Part shown: one piece after another, positions 8,458 to 17,495 of the stretch
Layout: the number at the start of each line of letters is the position of its first letter
Position numbering within the stretch: position 1 is the stretch's first letter
Assembly: GCF_001652725.1 (NCBI RefSeq)
Contig: NZ_LWHJ01000032.1
Coordinates: 1-64,000 of the forward strand
Origin: Pedobacter psychrophilus
GTDB taxonomy: Bacteria; Bacteroidota; Bacteroidia; Sphingobacteriales; Sphingobacteriaceae
Direction of reading: 5' to 3'
DNA length: 64,000 nucleotides
Translations under genes and position numbers: made by a program
The notes under the pieces: generated by a model
The model's input: the letters and a program-made list of their open reading frames with translations, nothing else
Database searches by the model: none
What the model was told of the DNA's origin: nothing

Positions 8458-10062
8458 TTAATTATCTATTCTAAAAAAATCAAAATCGGCATAGCCGGTA
8501 TCATTAGATTTTTGATTTCCTAAACTATAAAGGCCTAATTTTGCACCCGTCCATTTTCCAGGTTCGGCAATAAATTCACCCTCTATTTCTTTATAAGTTT
8601 TACCATCCAAACTATAATAGAAATTACATTTTGCACCGTTTGTAACCGCAACTTTTAAATAAACTTCTGGCGATTCTAATTTTAATAGCTGCTCAGTTTT
8701 TTCAGGATTTCCTTTATCTGCTTTTTCGCAAATACCTTTCATCAGGTATAAACCATCAGCTTTGCTCTGAATAAAAATAGTCGCATAACTCCATCCTAAA
8801 ATAACCAAACCAGCCCTTTCATTCTGAACCTTTGGATTAGGCGAAAATTTTAATTTTGTGGTTACGGTAAAATTATCAGCAGGAAGTTTTTGCCCCAAAA
8901 TGTTTGGCACATCCCAAAGATTTTTAATGCTATCGGTATAAATTGCATAAAGCCTTAAATTTCCATTATGGTTTGTCATTAACCAATTTCCATTATAATT
9001 AGCTTCCCATTGCCATTGTAATCCTAATTTTTGATTGTTAAATTCATCAGATTCTAGTGGTGTTTTTATGGGATAAGATTTGCCAACATTAGGTTTTTTA
9101 AAAAAAGAAACCGGTTCTCCTTTTCCATCGCCATCTTTATCTACTCCAATAACTGGCCAATCGTTTATCCATTTCATGGGTTGCAAATGGACCACTCTTC
9201 CATAAGCGTTTTTATCCTGAAAATGTAAAAACCAATCCTCGCCAGTTTGTGTATTTACCCAAGCACCTTGATGCGGGCCATTCACTAAACTTTTACCTTG
9301 ATCCATCACCACCTTTCTTTCGTAAGGCCCTAAAATATTTTTAGATCTTAACACCAATTGCCAGCCAGTTGGTACACCACCGGCAGGAGCAAAAATGTAG
9401 TAGTAATTGTTCCTTTTATAAATTTTTGGACCTTCAATAGTTGGGTCGGTCTCATGTCCATCATAAATAATTTGGCTTTCGTCGATGACTTGAGTGCCTT
9501 CTAAATTCATGGGAGCAATGGCGATCAGGCTTTTTATGCTAGCCCTACTTCCCGCATAAGCGTGAACTAGATAAGTTTTTCCATCCTCATCCCAAAGCGG
9601 ACAAGGATCAATAATTCCTTTGCCGGGATAAACTAATATCGGTTTAGACCATTCATTATTAGGATTATCCGTTTTTACCATATAAACGCCATAATCTCCG
9701 TCTGGATAATAGATGTAAAATTCTTTATTATGATAGCGAATAGCCGGAGCCCAAACCCCATTTCCGTGTTGTGGTTTTTTGTAAACCTCAAAAGGAGGTT
9801 GCTTTTTTAAAGCGTGGTTTATGAGTGTCCAATTAACTAAATCTTTTGAATGAAGAATGGGTAAACCCGGAATGTGCTCAAAACTAGAAGATACCATATA
9901 AAAATCATCACCAACTCTTATGGCATCAGGATCAGAATAATCTGAATTTAGAATCGGATTTTTATAAGTTCCATTTCCTTGGTCAGCTACCCAAACTTTA
10001 GAAACATCTTGAGCTGATGCAAAATGAGAAATAAATAAAAGGATAATTAAGAAGTTCTTCAT
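8458..10062 (-). CDS. GH43 glycosidase with C-terminal beta-sandwich (arabinosidase/xylosidase type)
   Basis: The 534-residue protein has a signal peptide (MKNFLIILLFISHFASAQ). Residues about 32-320 form the five-bladed GH43 propeller, with the general base in YSDPDAI (Asp44), the pKa-modulating Asp152 in IIDPCPLWDEDG and the general acid Glu210 in PTIEGPKIY. Residues about 335-534 form a concanavalin-like C-terminal domain (EWEANYNGNW-like strand pattern, LGLYSLGNQKSNDTGYADFDFF) as in many beta-xylosidases and alpha-L-arabinofuranosidases. In a pectin locus it probably trims arabinose or xylose side chains (inference; substrate not determinable). It is the first gene of a five-gene operon, with an operator-like site about 80 bp upstream. 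Confidence 0.85.
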   Translation of the reverse strand: MKNFLIILLFISHFASAQDVSKVWVADQGNGTYKNPILNSDYSDPDAIRVGDDFYMVSSSFEHIPGLPILHSKDLVNWTLINHALKKQPPFEVYKKPQHGNGVWAPAIRYHNKEFYIYYPDGDYGVYMVKTDNPNNEWSKPILVYPGKGIIDPCPLWDEDGKTYLVHAYAGSRASIKSLIAIAPMNLEGTQVIDESQIIYDGHETDPTIEGPKIYKRNNYYYIFAPAGGVPTGWQLVLRSKNILGPYERKVVMDQGKSLVNGPHQGAWVNTQTGEDWFLHFQDKNAYGRVVHLQPMKWINDWPVIGVDKDGDGKGEPVSFFKKPNVGKSYPIKTPLESDEFNNQKLGLQWQWEANYNGNWLMTNHNGNLRLYAIYTDSIKNLWDVPNILGQKLPADNFTVTTKLKFSPNPKVQNERAGLVILGWSYATIFIQSKADGLYLMKGICEKADKGNPEKTEQLLKLESPEVYLKVAVTNGAKCNFYYSLDGKTYKEIEGEFIAEPGKWTGAKLGLYSLGNQKSNDTGYADFDFFRIDN

Positions 10063-10143
10063 TTCTTGGGTTTTGAAACAACTGGTATATCCAATTTTAC
10101 AAAGAAAATAAGCGGATTAAAAGCATTTGCATATATAATTCTA

Positions 10144-10168
10144 TGCAATCGATACCGAATTGAGGAAA
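10144..10168. promoter_or_regulatory. LacI-type operator candidate 2 (half-site conserved)
   Basis: The sequence starts with TGCAATCGATACCG, matching the left half of the 4308 site at 12 of 13 positions, but lacks one central G and has a poor right half. It lies about 82 bp upstream of the GH43 start, in the 164-bp gap after the terminator of the large T9SS gene. Sharing with the other three sites is the main support. Confidence 0.5.
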
Positions 10169-10169
10169 T

Positions 10170-10202
10170 AAAAAAGGATGCACCAACCAAAAGTGCATCC
10201 TT
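10170..10202 (-). terminator. Rho-independent terminator after the pectinesterase fusion gene
   Basis: A perfect 10-bp stem (AAGGATGCAC at 10174-10183 with GTGCATCCTT at 10193-10202) with a 9-nt loop. On the minus strand it is followed by a run of T. It lies 25 bp after the stop at 10227 and separates that gene from the GH43 operon. Confidence 0.85.
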
Positions 10203-10226
10203 AAACTAATTAAAATTAATCAACAA

Positions 10227-13200
10227 TTAGTTTTTTATAAATTTCAAAACTGATTGTTCATTGCCATTATCAAACATAATAAAGTAAGTTCCAGTGCTCA
10301 ATTTGGAAATATCAGTTGAAGTTTTAGAACTCTCTTTATTAACACCAATAGTATAAAGTTTTTGTCCGTTAATGTTAACAATGTTTAAAGAAGCTCCATC
10401 ATTTGCTTTAGGATGAATAACATTTAAAACAGTTGAAACAGGATTTGGATAAACACTTAAGCTAATGTTGCCTGCATTATTTACAGTTTCTACATTACTA
10501 TATTTATTTGCTCCATTTAAATCAATTTGGTTTAAACGATAATAAGCTGTTCCTGTAGCCGGATTATAATCTACAAAGTTATAATCATGAATTCCAGCTG
10601 TATTAAAAGAAGATATTGTACCAATCTTGATAAACGATACTCCGTCTATACTTCTTTCTATCTCGAATTTTGAAGTGTTTATTTCATTGGTTGTTCTCCA
10701 GTCTAACTGAACGGTAGCAGACAGACTTTTAACTAATTTTGCTTTGAAGCTGATTAAATCTAGAGGTAAAGCAGTTGGATTTCCAACGCCAAACGGACTA
10801 AAAGAAGTATAACCAGAAGCTGTAGCTAAATAAGGTGAAGCGGTTGTTCCGGCACCTGAAATAGTTGCAGTATTTGAATCCCAATTTCCTCCTGTATAAT
10901 GAAACATTGAGGTTGCACTTGCAGGATTAAACCCTGCACCCTGATCGCCAGTTAACCAACCTAAGCTTACGGTTGCATTACTTCCTCCAACAACATCCTC
11001 AGTAATATTCCATTGTTTGGTTACTGCTTTAGAAGCATCGGTTAAAGCATTATCAAACGTATTTTGAACGCTCACAGAAAAATTATCCGTTGTCCCCGCG
11101 TTATTAATAGTTACAGGAGAATAACTTGTTGCGGAAGTACCAATTGGAAAAATAACATTTGTAGCTCCTACATTATTTACCTTTAATTTTCCTAATCCGT
11201 TAGTAATTACATAGGCATCAGAAGAACCACCAGTAATAGTTGAAACTGTCAAATTATTACTACCTAAAGTGATTTTACCTGTACCAGAGAGTGCTAATGT
11301 ACCTGTATTTAAAGGTGATTGTAAAGTGTAACTTCCAGCTAAACCAATTTTAAGATTGATAAGTTTATTTGTTGCATCATTATAACTGTATTTGCTTGCA
11401 GCTCCTGTTAAGTTAATGGTAAATGTAGCTGCAGAATTAGATTCAAACGTACCACCACTTACCATAAAATCTTTACCGATATTAAAAGTACCATTAACCG
11501 TTCCGTTCTCTCTCACTAAAACCTGCCCGCCAGTTTGTTCATAACCATCTGGAAAAGTCATGGTGCCATCGGCATTGAATAATGTGATATATGTTGCCCC
11601 TGTACTTTTAACTGTAAACTTTCCTAAAACATTTGTTGATGTTAAATTTCCGCGTATCGCATAATATTTCCCAGACAATTCTCCCTGATTATCCCAAATA
11701 ATATTGGCATAGTTAATTGTACTTTTAAAAATGTCAGTTTGGCTACTAATTAGGCCTGTAATTAAAAATGTTGAACCAGTTTTCCATGTGGCTGTTGGTG
11801 CATTAGGGGAATTTGCATTATGCTGATAAACACCTGATGACTCCACCGTAAAAACATCTGTTCCATTTAAACTTATAGCATTAGAATTAACCAACTTACC
11901 ACCAACTTCAATTGCACAACTACCATTGGTGCCAAAGGTACCGTTGATATTCATATCACCATTCACTAATAAATCTATGGTGTTAGCATCTCCATCATTG
12001 GCTAATAAAAGATTGGCACCAGAATTTACAATTAATTGGCTTCCCAGTTTAACAGTTGTTAAATGAATATATCCGCTACCATTAGCCAATGTGCTAGATA
12101 CAGTTACTGTATGTCCGTTTAATATAGTTGTCTTTCCAGAGTTATTATACACTGGATAGTTAGGAGCAGGATTTATCCAAGAAGTACCATCATAACGTTC
12201 CCAAGTACTTAACGCAGTCCAATCTCCGGATTGATATGACCTAAAATCACCAGAGACTGGAGCAATGGATGATTCACCTTTAAAAGTTAAATCTTTTATT
12301 TTTCCATATCGTGGCACACCAGTACTACCACAAGAAAAGTAGAGTCTAATTTTTAAGGTACTATTTGCCGCTAAAGACACTCCAGAAGAGCTGTTTAGAG
12401 CTAATCTGTAAATAACAGATGTACTGCTTGTTTCATTTGCAAGTAATATAGGCGTTGTGAAAGCACCATTTGCACTACTTAATAGTGCGGTTCCTCCGGC
12501 AGAGCCACCAGTTACTTCGTTGATTGTTGCAAAATTATCGGTAGAATATGAAACCGCTAATTTGGTATTACTACTTGTGTTGTAAAAGGATGAAGCAAGA
12601 ATAATTGAATCTACCCTGACAATATGAGTTGCATCTGATGTAACTGTAAATTCCTCATAAAAAGTCCTGCCTAATGTGCCTCCAGGTCCACCACTTGCAG
12701 TTGTCCAAGAACCATCAGTAGTTGAAGAAGCCCCAAAAGCTTGACCATGTGCTGTAGAATATGCAGTAATTGTTGAACCCGTAGAGGCATATAAATTATT
12801 TAAAACAGGTACTGTAGCTACAATACCTACCGCTCTAACTGATGAATTATCAACATTGTCTGTTGTAAGCGGCCAATTAATTAAAGGAGTTGAAACAATT
12901 AAAGCTGAACTTTGAACTGTACCCGTTACAGCTTGATTTATAGTAACCGCACCTGTACTTGTATGTGTAATATTTCCTGAATAAGTTGCTGCAGAACTTG
13001 CGTTTAATCTTACAGAAATTATTGTACTAGCAACCGCACCGCTTACAGGCGTTAAATGAATTGGGTTAGCAGCTGTAAACCAATTAGTACCTCCGTTTGA
13101 TGAGATTTCGTATCCTGAAGGTGGAGTAATAATAATATCTGTAGTTAAATCTACAGCAGAAACTGTATAAGATTGTGAAGTTGAAGGAGTTCCTAATCCT

Positions 13201-14588
13201 TGAAGAAATGCACCTAAAGAACCTGTTACGGTTATAGTTGGTACACTAGAAATGGTTACAATATCAGATGCGTAATCTGAATATGTAGCTTTTGTTGCCT
13301 TCACATAATATTGATAACTCTGTCCCGGAGGCGGATTTGTAGCTGTATAATTAAAATTCACATTTGAAGTAGCAGAGGTTTGTGTATTAATAATTGAAAA
13401 ATTAACACCATTATCAGTACTTCTATAAACATCATACTGAACACCAGAAATTGGCCAGCTAATATTCCATTTAAAAGGAGTGGTTGTGGCTCCTTTTGTA
13501 CCTGCAAAATTAGAGACTACTAATGGTGCAGCATAAGTTGCTCCGTCCTCAAAAACTGCAGTTGGATTCCAGCCTGCAAATAGATTAGCATCTGAATAAA
13601 CTGCTGCTTGAGTTGCATCAAATTGTTTTGACCAAGAAATTCTTTGGCTCACATCAGTAGCAGTTCCGTCCGGATTTTTGCTTTGATATTCACCATAATT
13701 AATTAGCGAAACATCAGTACCAGCATCCCAAATTGCCCATCCAACAGGGTTTACTGAAGTACCTATTTTTGTATTTAAAAAAGCTGTTTGATTTCTTGAT
13801 TTTGAGGCAAAATCAAATGCTGTTTCATTTTGCCAAGGTCTTCCCAAAACATATTTGGTAACTCCAGTGTTTGCGGTTATTTCACAATCTCGAAAAACAA
13901 AACCGTAAGGCTCCGGAGATTTAGTATTTGCTGCAGTAATATAACTATTTGCTAGATTATCTTTTCTATCTTTTGGATAGATTACGCAATGGTCAAAAAC
14001 GGCCCTTGCATTTCCAAAAATAAAATCAACTACACCATCTACATAGCAATTTAAATAGTATTGTCTTAAGCCGTTATTGTTAGCTAGTAAGGTATCTTGC
14101 CCACCTAAAAATCTACAATTTTTGAATGAACAACGATCATTGTTTACGTTTATAGCTAATGCTTGTGGAGCATCACCTGTTGTGTTCTCAAAGGTTATAT
14201 TCATTGCACTAAAATCGGTTGCATTAACAATTACTGTTGCAGAATTTGAAGTACCATAAGTAGTTCCACCTCCGCCCGGAATGGCTTTTCCATTAAAATT
14301 ATTAAAGCTAATAATGGTGTTATTCACACTTTCGCCTACAAACTGAATAAAGGGTTTGTTAGAAGGAATAATCACATTCTCTACATATTTCCCATTCTTG
14401 ATAAATATCCTGTATGGAGATGTTAATCCTGTTGGAGCCGCATCAACCGCAGCTTGAACTGTTAAATAATCTCCGGATCCATCTTTTGCAACTGTTTTGT
14501 CGTAGGCTGCAAAAGCACTATGCATCATAAAAATCAATACAAAAGATAGTAAATACCTCAAGCTAATTCTGGTAATAATTGGTTTCAT
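10227..14588 (-). CDS. Multidomain T9SS-secreted pectinesterase (CE8) fusion
   Basis: A 1453-residue secreted protein. After a signal peptide (to about residue 28), residues 29-340 form a CE8 domain with Gln142 (PQALAINV), Asp165 (GGQDTLL), Asp188 (VVDFIFGNA), Arg250 and Trp252 (VLGRPW). A fibronectin-III-like domain follows (about 355-447), then an Ig-like domain (about 450-555), a beta-sandwich region (about 560-770, ending near KIKDLTFKGES), and a long beta-helix-like region beginning YQSGDWTALSTWERY. The last part has NTFDNA/KQWNI/LGW motifs, another Fn3-like segment and a T9SS type A sorting domain (LSVYPNPVSTVLNV to LKFIKN). Ordinary CE8 enzymes are about 300-350 residues. The extra 1100 residues probably bind cell wall or position the enzyme. 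The C-terminal part is homologous to the protein at 17496-19406. Confidence 0.88.
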   Translation of the reverse strand: MKPIITRISLRYLLSFVLIFMMHSAFAAYDKTVAKDGSGDYLTVQAAVDAAPTGLTSPYRIFIKNGKYVENVIIPSNKPFIQFVGESVNNTIISFNNFNGKAIPGGGGTTYGTSNSATVIVNATDFSAMNITFENTTGDAPQALAINVNNDRCSFKNCRFLGGQDTLLANNNGLRQYYLNCYVDGVVDFIFGNARAVFDHCVIYPKDRKDNLANSYITAANTKSPEPYGFVFRDCEITANTGVTKYVLGRPWQNETAFDFASKSRNQTAFLNTKIGTSVNPVGWAIWDAGTDVSLINYGEYQSKNPDGTATDVSQRISWSKQFDATQAAVYSDANLFAGWNPTAVFEDGATYAAPLVVSNFAGTKGATTTPFKWNISWPISGVQYDVYRSTDNGVNFSIINTQTSATSNVNFNYTATNPPPGQSYQYYVKATKATYSDYASDIVTISSVPTITVTGSLGAFLQGLGTPSTSQSYTVSAVDLTTDIIITPPSGYEISSNGGTNWFTAANPIHLTPVSGAVASTIISVRLNASSAATYSGNITHTSTGAVTINQAVTGTVQSSALIVSTPLINWPLTTDNVDNSSVRAVGIVATVPVLNNLYASTGSTITAYSTAHGQAFGASSTTDGSWTTASGGPGGTLGRTFYEEFTVTSDATHIVRVDSIILASSFYNTSSNTKLAVSYSTDNFATINEVTGGSAGGTALLSSANGAFTTPILLANETSSTSVIYRLALNSSSGVSLAANSTLKIRLYFSCGSTGVPRYGKIKDLTFKGESSIAPVSGDFRSYQSGDWTALSTWERYDGTSWINPAPNYPVYNNSGKTTILNGHTVTVSSTLANGSGYIHLTTVKLGSQLIVNSGANLLLANDGDANTIDLLVNGDMNINGTFGTNGSCAIEVGGKLVNSNAISLNGTDVFTVESSGVYQHNANSPNAPTATWKTGSTFLITGLISSQTDIFKSTINYANIIWDNQGELSGKYYAIRGNLTSTNVLGKFTVKSTGATYITLFNADGTMTFPDGYEQTGGQVLVRENGTVNGTFNIGKDFMVSGGTFESNSAATFTINLTGAASKYSYNDATNKLINLKIGLAGSYTLQSPLNTGTLALSGTGKITLGSNNLTVSTITGGSSDAYVITNGLGKLKVNNVGATNVIFPIGTSATSYSPVTINNAGTTDNFSVSVQNTFDNALTDASKAVTKQWNITEDVVGGSNATVSLGWLTGDQGAGFNPASATSMFHYTGGNWDSNTATISGAGTTASPYLATASGYTSFSPFGVGNPTALPLDLISFKAKLVKSLSATVQLDWRTTNEINTSKFEIERSIDGVSFIKIGTISSFNTAGIHDYNFVDYNPATGTAYYRLNQIDLNGANKYSNVETVNNAGNISLSVYPNPVSTVLNVIHPKANDGASLNIVNINGQKLYTIGVNKESSKTSTDISKLSTGTYFIMFDNGNEQSVLKFIKN

Positions 14589-14649
14589 AATTTTTAATTT
14601 ATGTTAAAAAACCCAAAAGTTTTTTAAGAAAACAGTTGGGATTAATTGG

Positions 14650-17388
14650 TTACTTTTTTATCATTTTAATGGAACTGGTATTTAGATCTGTTTGATAATT
14701 GATCATATAAATACCTGAACTAAGTTTAGAAATGTCTAATTCACTAATGGCTTGATTGGCGCTAACTAAATGATTTAATACAAGCTTTCCATTTACATCA
14801 ATTACCCTAATTAAACCTCCTTTTGAATTTAAACCATGATTCACGATAATGATATCATTTGCCGGATTTGGATAAACTGAAAGAACTTGTTCTTGAGTAA
14901 TTCCGACCTTAACAAATTCGATTTTACTTAAGGTCGCTTTTCCATCGTTATCATTTTGCTTAAGCTGATAGTAATTATTTCCGTTTAAAGGTGATTTGTC
15001 ATTAAAAGAATATTGGTGAATACCCGATTTATTAATTGCTATTTGAGTCGAAATTTTTTCGAAATCGCCAAAATCACCTTTTCTATTAATTTCAAAATCT
15101 TTGGTATTTACCTCATCTGTAGTGGTCCAGGATAATTTTACCGATGGATTTGAACTGTTTTCTAATTTAGCATCAAAAGCTAAAAGTTTTAAAGGAAGTG
15201 TTTGCGCATTTGTATTTGCTTTTGGGAAGAATTCTACAATATCGGCACCAGCCAAAAGTGGAACAACAGTTCTCACAACAGATGCGGCGATTGGCGTATA
15301 AGTATAATAACTTGATGGAGAGAATACTGCAGTAGGATTAAATTCGTCAAATTTTATTGATCGACCTCCAGGATTTAACATAGCTGGATTTATCTGAGCT
15401 GTAATTACAGGCAAACCACTATCATCATATTCATTCCCAACTTGTTTTAAACCAGTTGCCGGATAATTCCCTGTTTTAGAGGTAAAAACATCATCACTAT
15501 TATTGCCAAAAACTGCTTTAAAATCAGCATCAGTTCTATCGGCATACATCCCCCAACGGGTATTTAAAAAGAAATTGTTTTCAGCATAAACAGATGCGCT
15601 ATTTGCAGCCGCAATTCCATAAAGCTGAACCTGTTCTTCTAAATTATTTAATACATGTACCTCTCCAAAACGAATTCTAGGATTTCTAGAATTGGTATTG
15701 AAAAAGTGATTTGCATAATAGGTGATTTTTAATCTTCCGTTATCAATAACACCTTGAGCAGGATTATCTGAATGACCATTTAAGCTTGTTTTCCAACTGT
15801 ATCTAAATTTTGTCCATGAAATGGTTACATAGCTTGCGCCATCTTTAACATCAACACCACCATCAGGATGCTCGGAATCTGCTGGGAAAGCAGTTGGATG
15901 ACCAACCGTACAATGATCTACCCATACGTGATGAGTTTCTGGTTCTCCAATATTTATCCCATCATCATAATAATCCTGTATAGATATATTTCTTATCAGG
16001 ATATTAGAAGAGCGTTTAACGTTGATACCAAAGTTAATTGTAACGCCTCTACGGCCTATAATCGTTAAATTTTCTTGCTCTTGAATAGTAAGCATAGAAT
16101 TAGCCCAGATAGATTCTGTACCTCCAGCGCCAGTATAAATCCCCGGTTCTAGCACAATGGTTAATGGATTATTACTGTAGAATTTGTATTTAATCCTTTT
16201 CTGTAAAACATCACAAAGTTTAGCAAACTCTGATGGGCCATTAATATAAACAGTATCATTTGTTCTGCCAGCAATTTGCGCCATGCCACCAGTTGTTGGT
16301 CCTGTAAAACCATCGGCTGCAATTGATGCAAAGCCTACAACATTATTAAAATTTAAACTTGGAAATCCTGTTACGTTAATTGGGTTAATAATGATTGTCC
16401 ATATTTTGGTAGAATTATCTTGGGCAGTAACCGTATAACTCAATGATGTGCCAAAATTTCTTGCAGTATTTACAGCCGGACTTATAGTTGAGTTTGCAGA
16501 GGCATAAATATATTTAGGAATGATATTATTCAAATTAGCGTTATCGGGCATATTTACAGTAATTGTACCCGCCGTTTCATTAATTATTGCAATTCCTAAT
16601 TGCGAATTGGCCAGCCTAAAATCAGTAATGTTTTTCGCTGCAGAACTTACTTGAGAAACGGTTACATTCCACATTTTTATAGCACCACTTTCTGCTGTTA
16701 CTGTATAACTTACAAGGTTACCACCTGAAAAATTTCTGGTTGCGCTTGCTGTTGGACTAATGTTAGATAAGTTAGAAATGCCTATACTTAATGGTGCTAC
16801 ATTAGTTAAAGAAGTTCCGTTAAGTACATTTATAGAAATTGATCCTGTTGAAGTATTAATAACTTCATTACCAACCTGACTGTTCATTTTAAATGAAGTA
16901 ATTTCTGCAGCGCTACTTAACCCTCCTGAAATGGCAACTAAATCATGAACTTGTGTGTTGCCACTTGTTGCTTCTATTCTAATATTTATACCACTAGCTG
17001 AATTTAAAACAGGGTATAATGTGGTTAAATTGTAAGAAGCTGCAGTACTAACAGCAAGAGTAGGTGTAAGTGTGGTATAAGCCGCTTCTCCAGATTTCTT
17101 ATATTTTATAGTAACAGTTCTTGTACTTGTAGACGTAGATTTCATGTTTACCGTAAACGAGCTACAACTACTTAAAGCAGCTTCTAAATATCCTGAAGGG
17201 CTGTTGATTTGAATCATTCCCTGACTGCAAACTCCGTCGGCAGTTTTTGTAGGGCTAATGGTACCATCACTTGCTAATAAAGCAGCTAATGTTGTAGAAT
17301 TAAACTGGGTGTTGATAAGGGTAGTTTGTGCCTTTGTTATCGCTTTAAAGCTTAATAAAAAAACCACCAATAAAAGTATCTTTTTCAT
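14650..17388 (-). CDS. T9SS-secreted pectate lyase (PL1) with N-terminal accessory domains
   Basis: The protein is 912 residues from the ATG at 17388, which begins a clean signal peptide (MKKILLLVVFLLSFKAITKAQ). An ATG at 17424 would add 12 residues before it. An N-terminal beta-sandwich (about 22-155) is followed by two repeats resembling DUF5018-type domains (about 162-245 and 253-336, each ending SYTVTAxxxxxKxWxVxV/I). The PL1 beta-helix (about 375-680) has HHVWVDHCTVG, VDVKDGASYVTISWTKF and SRNPRIRFGEVH, with Arg568, Pro570 and Arg573 forming the RxPxxR catalytic motif. A Fn3-like segment and a T9SS sorting domain (LSVYPNPANDIIIV) end the protein. It should cut homogalacturonan outside the cell or on its surface. 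The next gene starts 61 bp downstream. Confidence 0.9.
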   Translation of the reverse strand: MKKILLLVVFLLSFKAITKAQTTLINTQFNSTTLAALLASDGTISPTKTADGVCSQGMIQINSPSGYLEAALSSCSSFTVNMKSTSTSTRTVTIKYKKSGEAAYTTLTPTLAVSTAASYNLTTLYPVLNSASGINIRIEATSGNTQVHDLVAISGGLSSAAEITSFKMNSQVGNEVINTSTGSISINVLNGTSLTNVAPLSIGISNLSNISPTASATRNFSGGNLVSYTVTAESGAIKMWNVTVSQVSSAAKNITDFRLANSQLGIAIINETAGTITVNMPDNANLNNIIPKYIYASANSTISPAVNTARNFGTSLSYTVTAQDNSTKIWTIIINPINVTGFPSLNFNNVVGFASIAADGFTGPTTGGMAQIAGRTNDTVYINGPSEFAKLCDVLQKRIKYKFYSNNPLTIVLEPGIYTGAGGTESIWANSMLTIQEQENLTIIGRRGVTINFGINVKRSSNILIRNISIQDYYDDGINIGEPETHHVWVDHCTVGHPTAFPADSEHPDGGVDVKDGASYVTISWTKFRYSWKTSLNGHSDNPAQGVIDNGRLKITYYANHFFNTNSRNPRIRFGEVHVLNNLEEQVQLYGIAAANSASVYAENNFFLNTRWGMYADRTDADFKAVFGNNSDDVFTSKTGNYPATGLKQVGNEYDDSGLPVITAQINPAMLNPGGRSIKFDEFNPTAVFSPSSYYTYTPIAASVVRTVVPLLAGADIVEFFPKANTNAQTLPLKLLAFDAKLENSSNPSVKLSWTTTDEVNTKDFEINRKGDFGDFEKISTQIAINKSGIHQYSFNDKSPLNGNNYYQLKQNDNDGKATLSKIEFVKVGITQEQVLSVYPNPANDIIIVNHGLNSKGGLIRVIDVNGKLVLNHLVSANQAISELDISKLSSGIYMINYQTDLNTSSIKMIKK

Positions 17389-17450
17389 AATGATGAATTT
17401 AATGTCTTGAAAAATTTTAGGCAAAACATTACAATTACGATCGTTAAATC

Positions 17451-17490
17451 GTTAAAAAAATATAAGAGAGCTTAATTAAACTCTCTTATA
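17451..17490 (-). terminator. Rho-independent terminator after the non-catalytic T9SS gene
   Basis: TATAAGAGAG (17461-17470) pairs perfectly with CTCTCTTATA (17481-17490) across a 10-nt loop. On the minus strand it is followed by seven T. It lies 5 bp past the stop at 17496, so the downstream PL1 and CE8 fusion genes probably depend on readthrough or their own promoter. Confidence 0.88.
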
Positions 17491-17495
17491 TTTCA

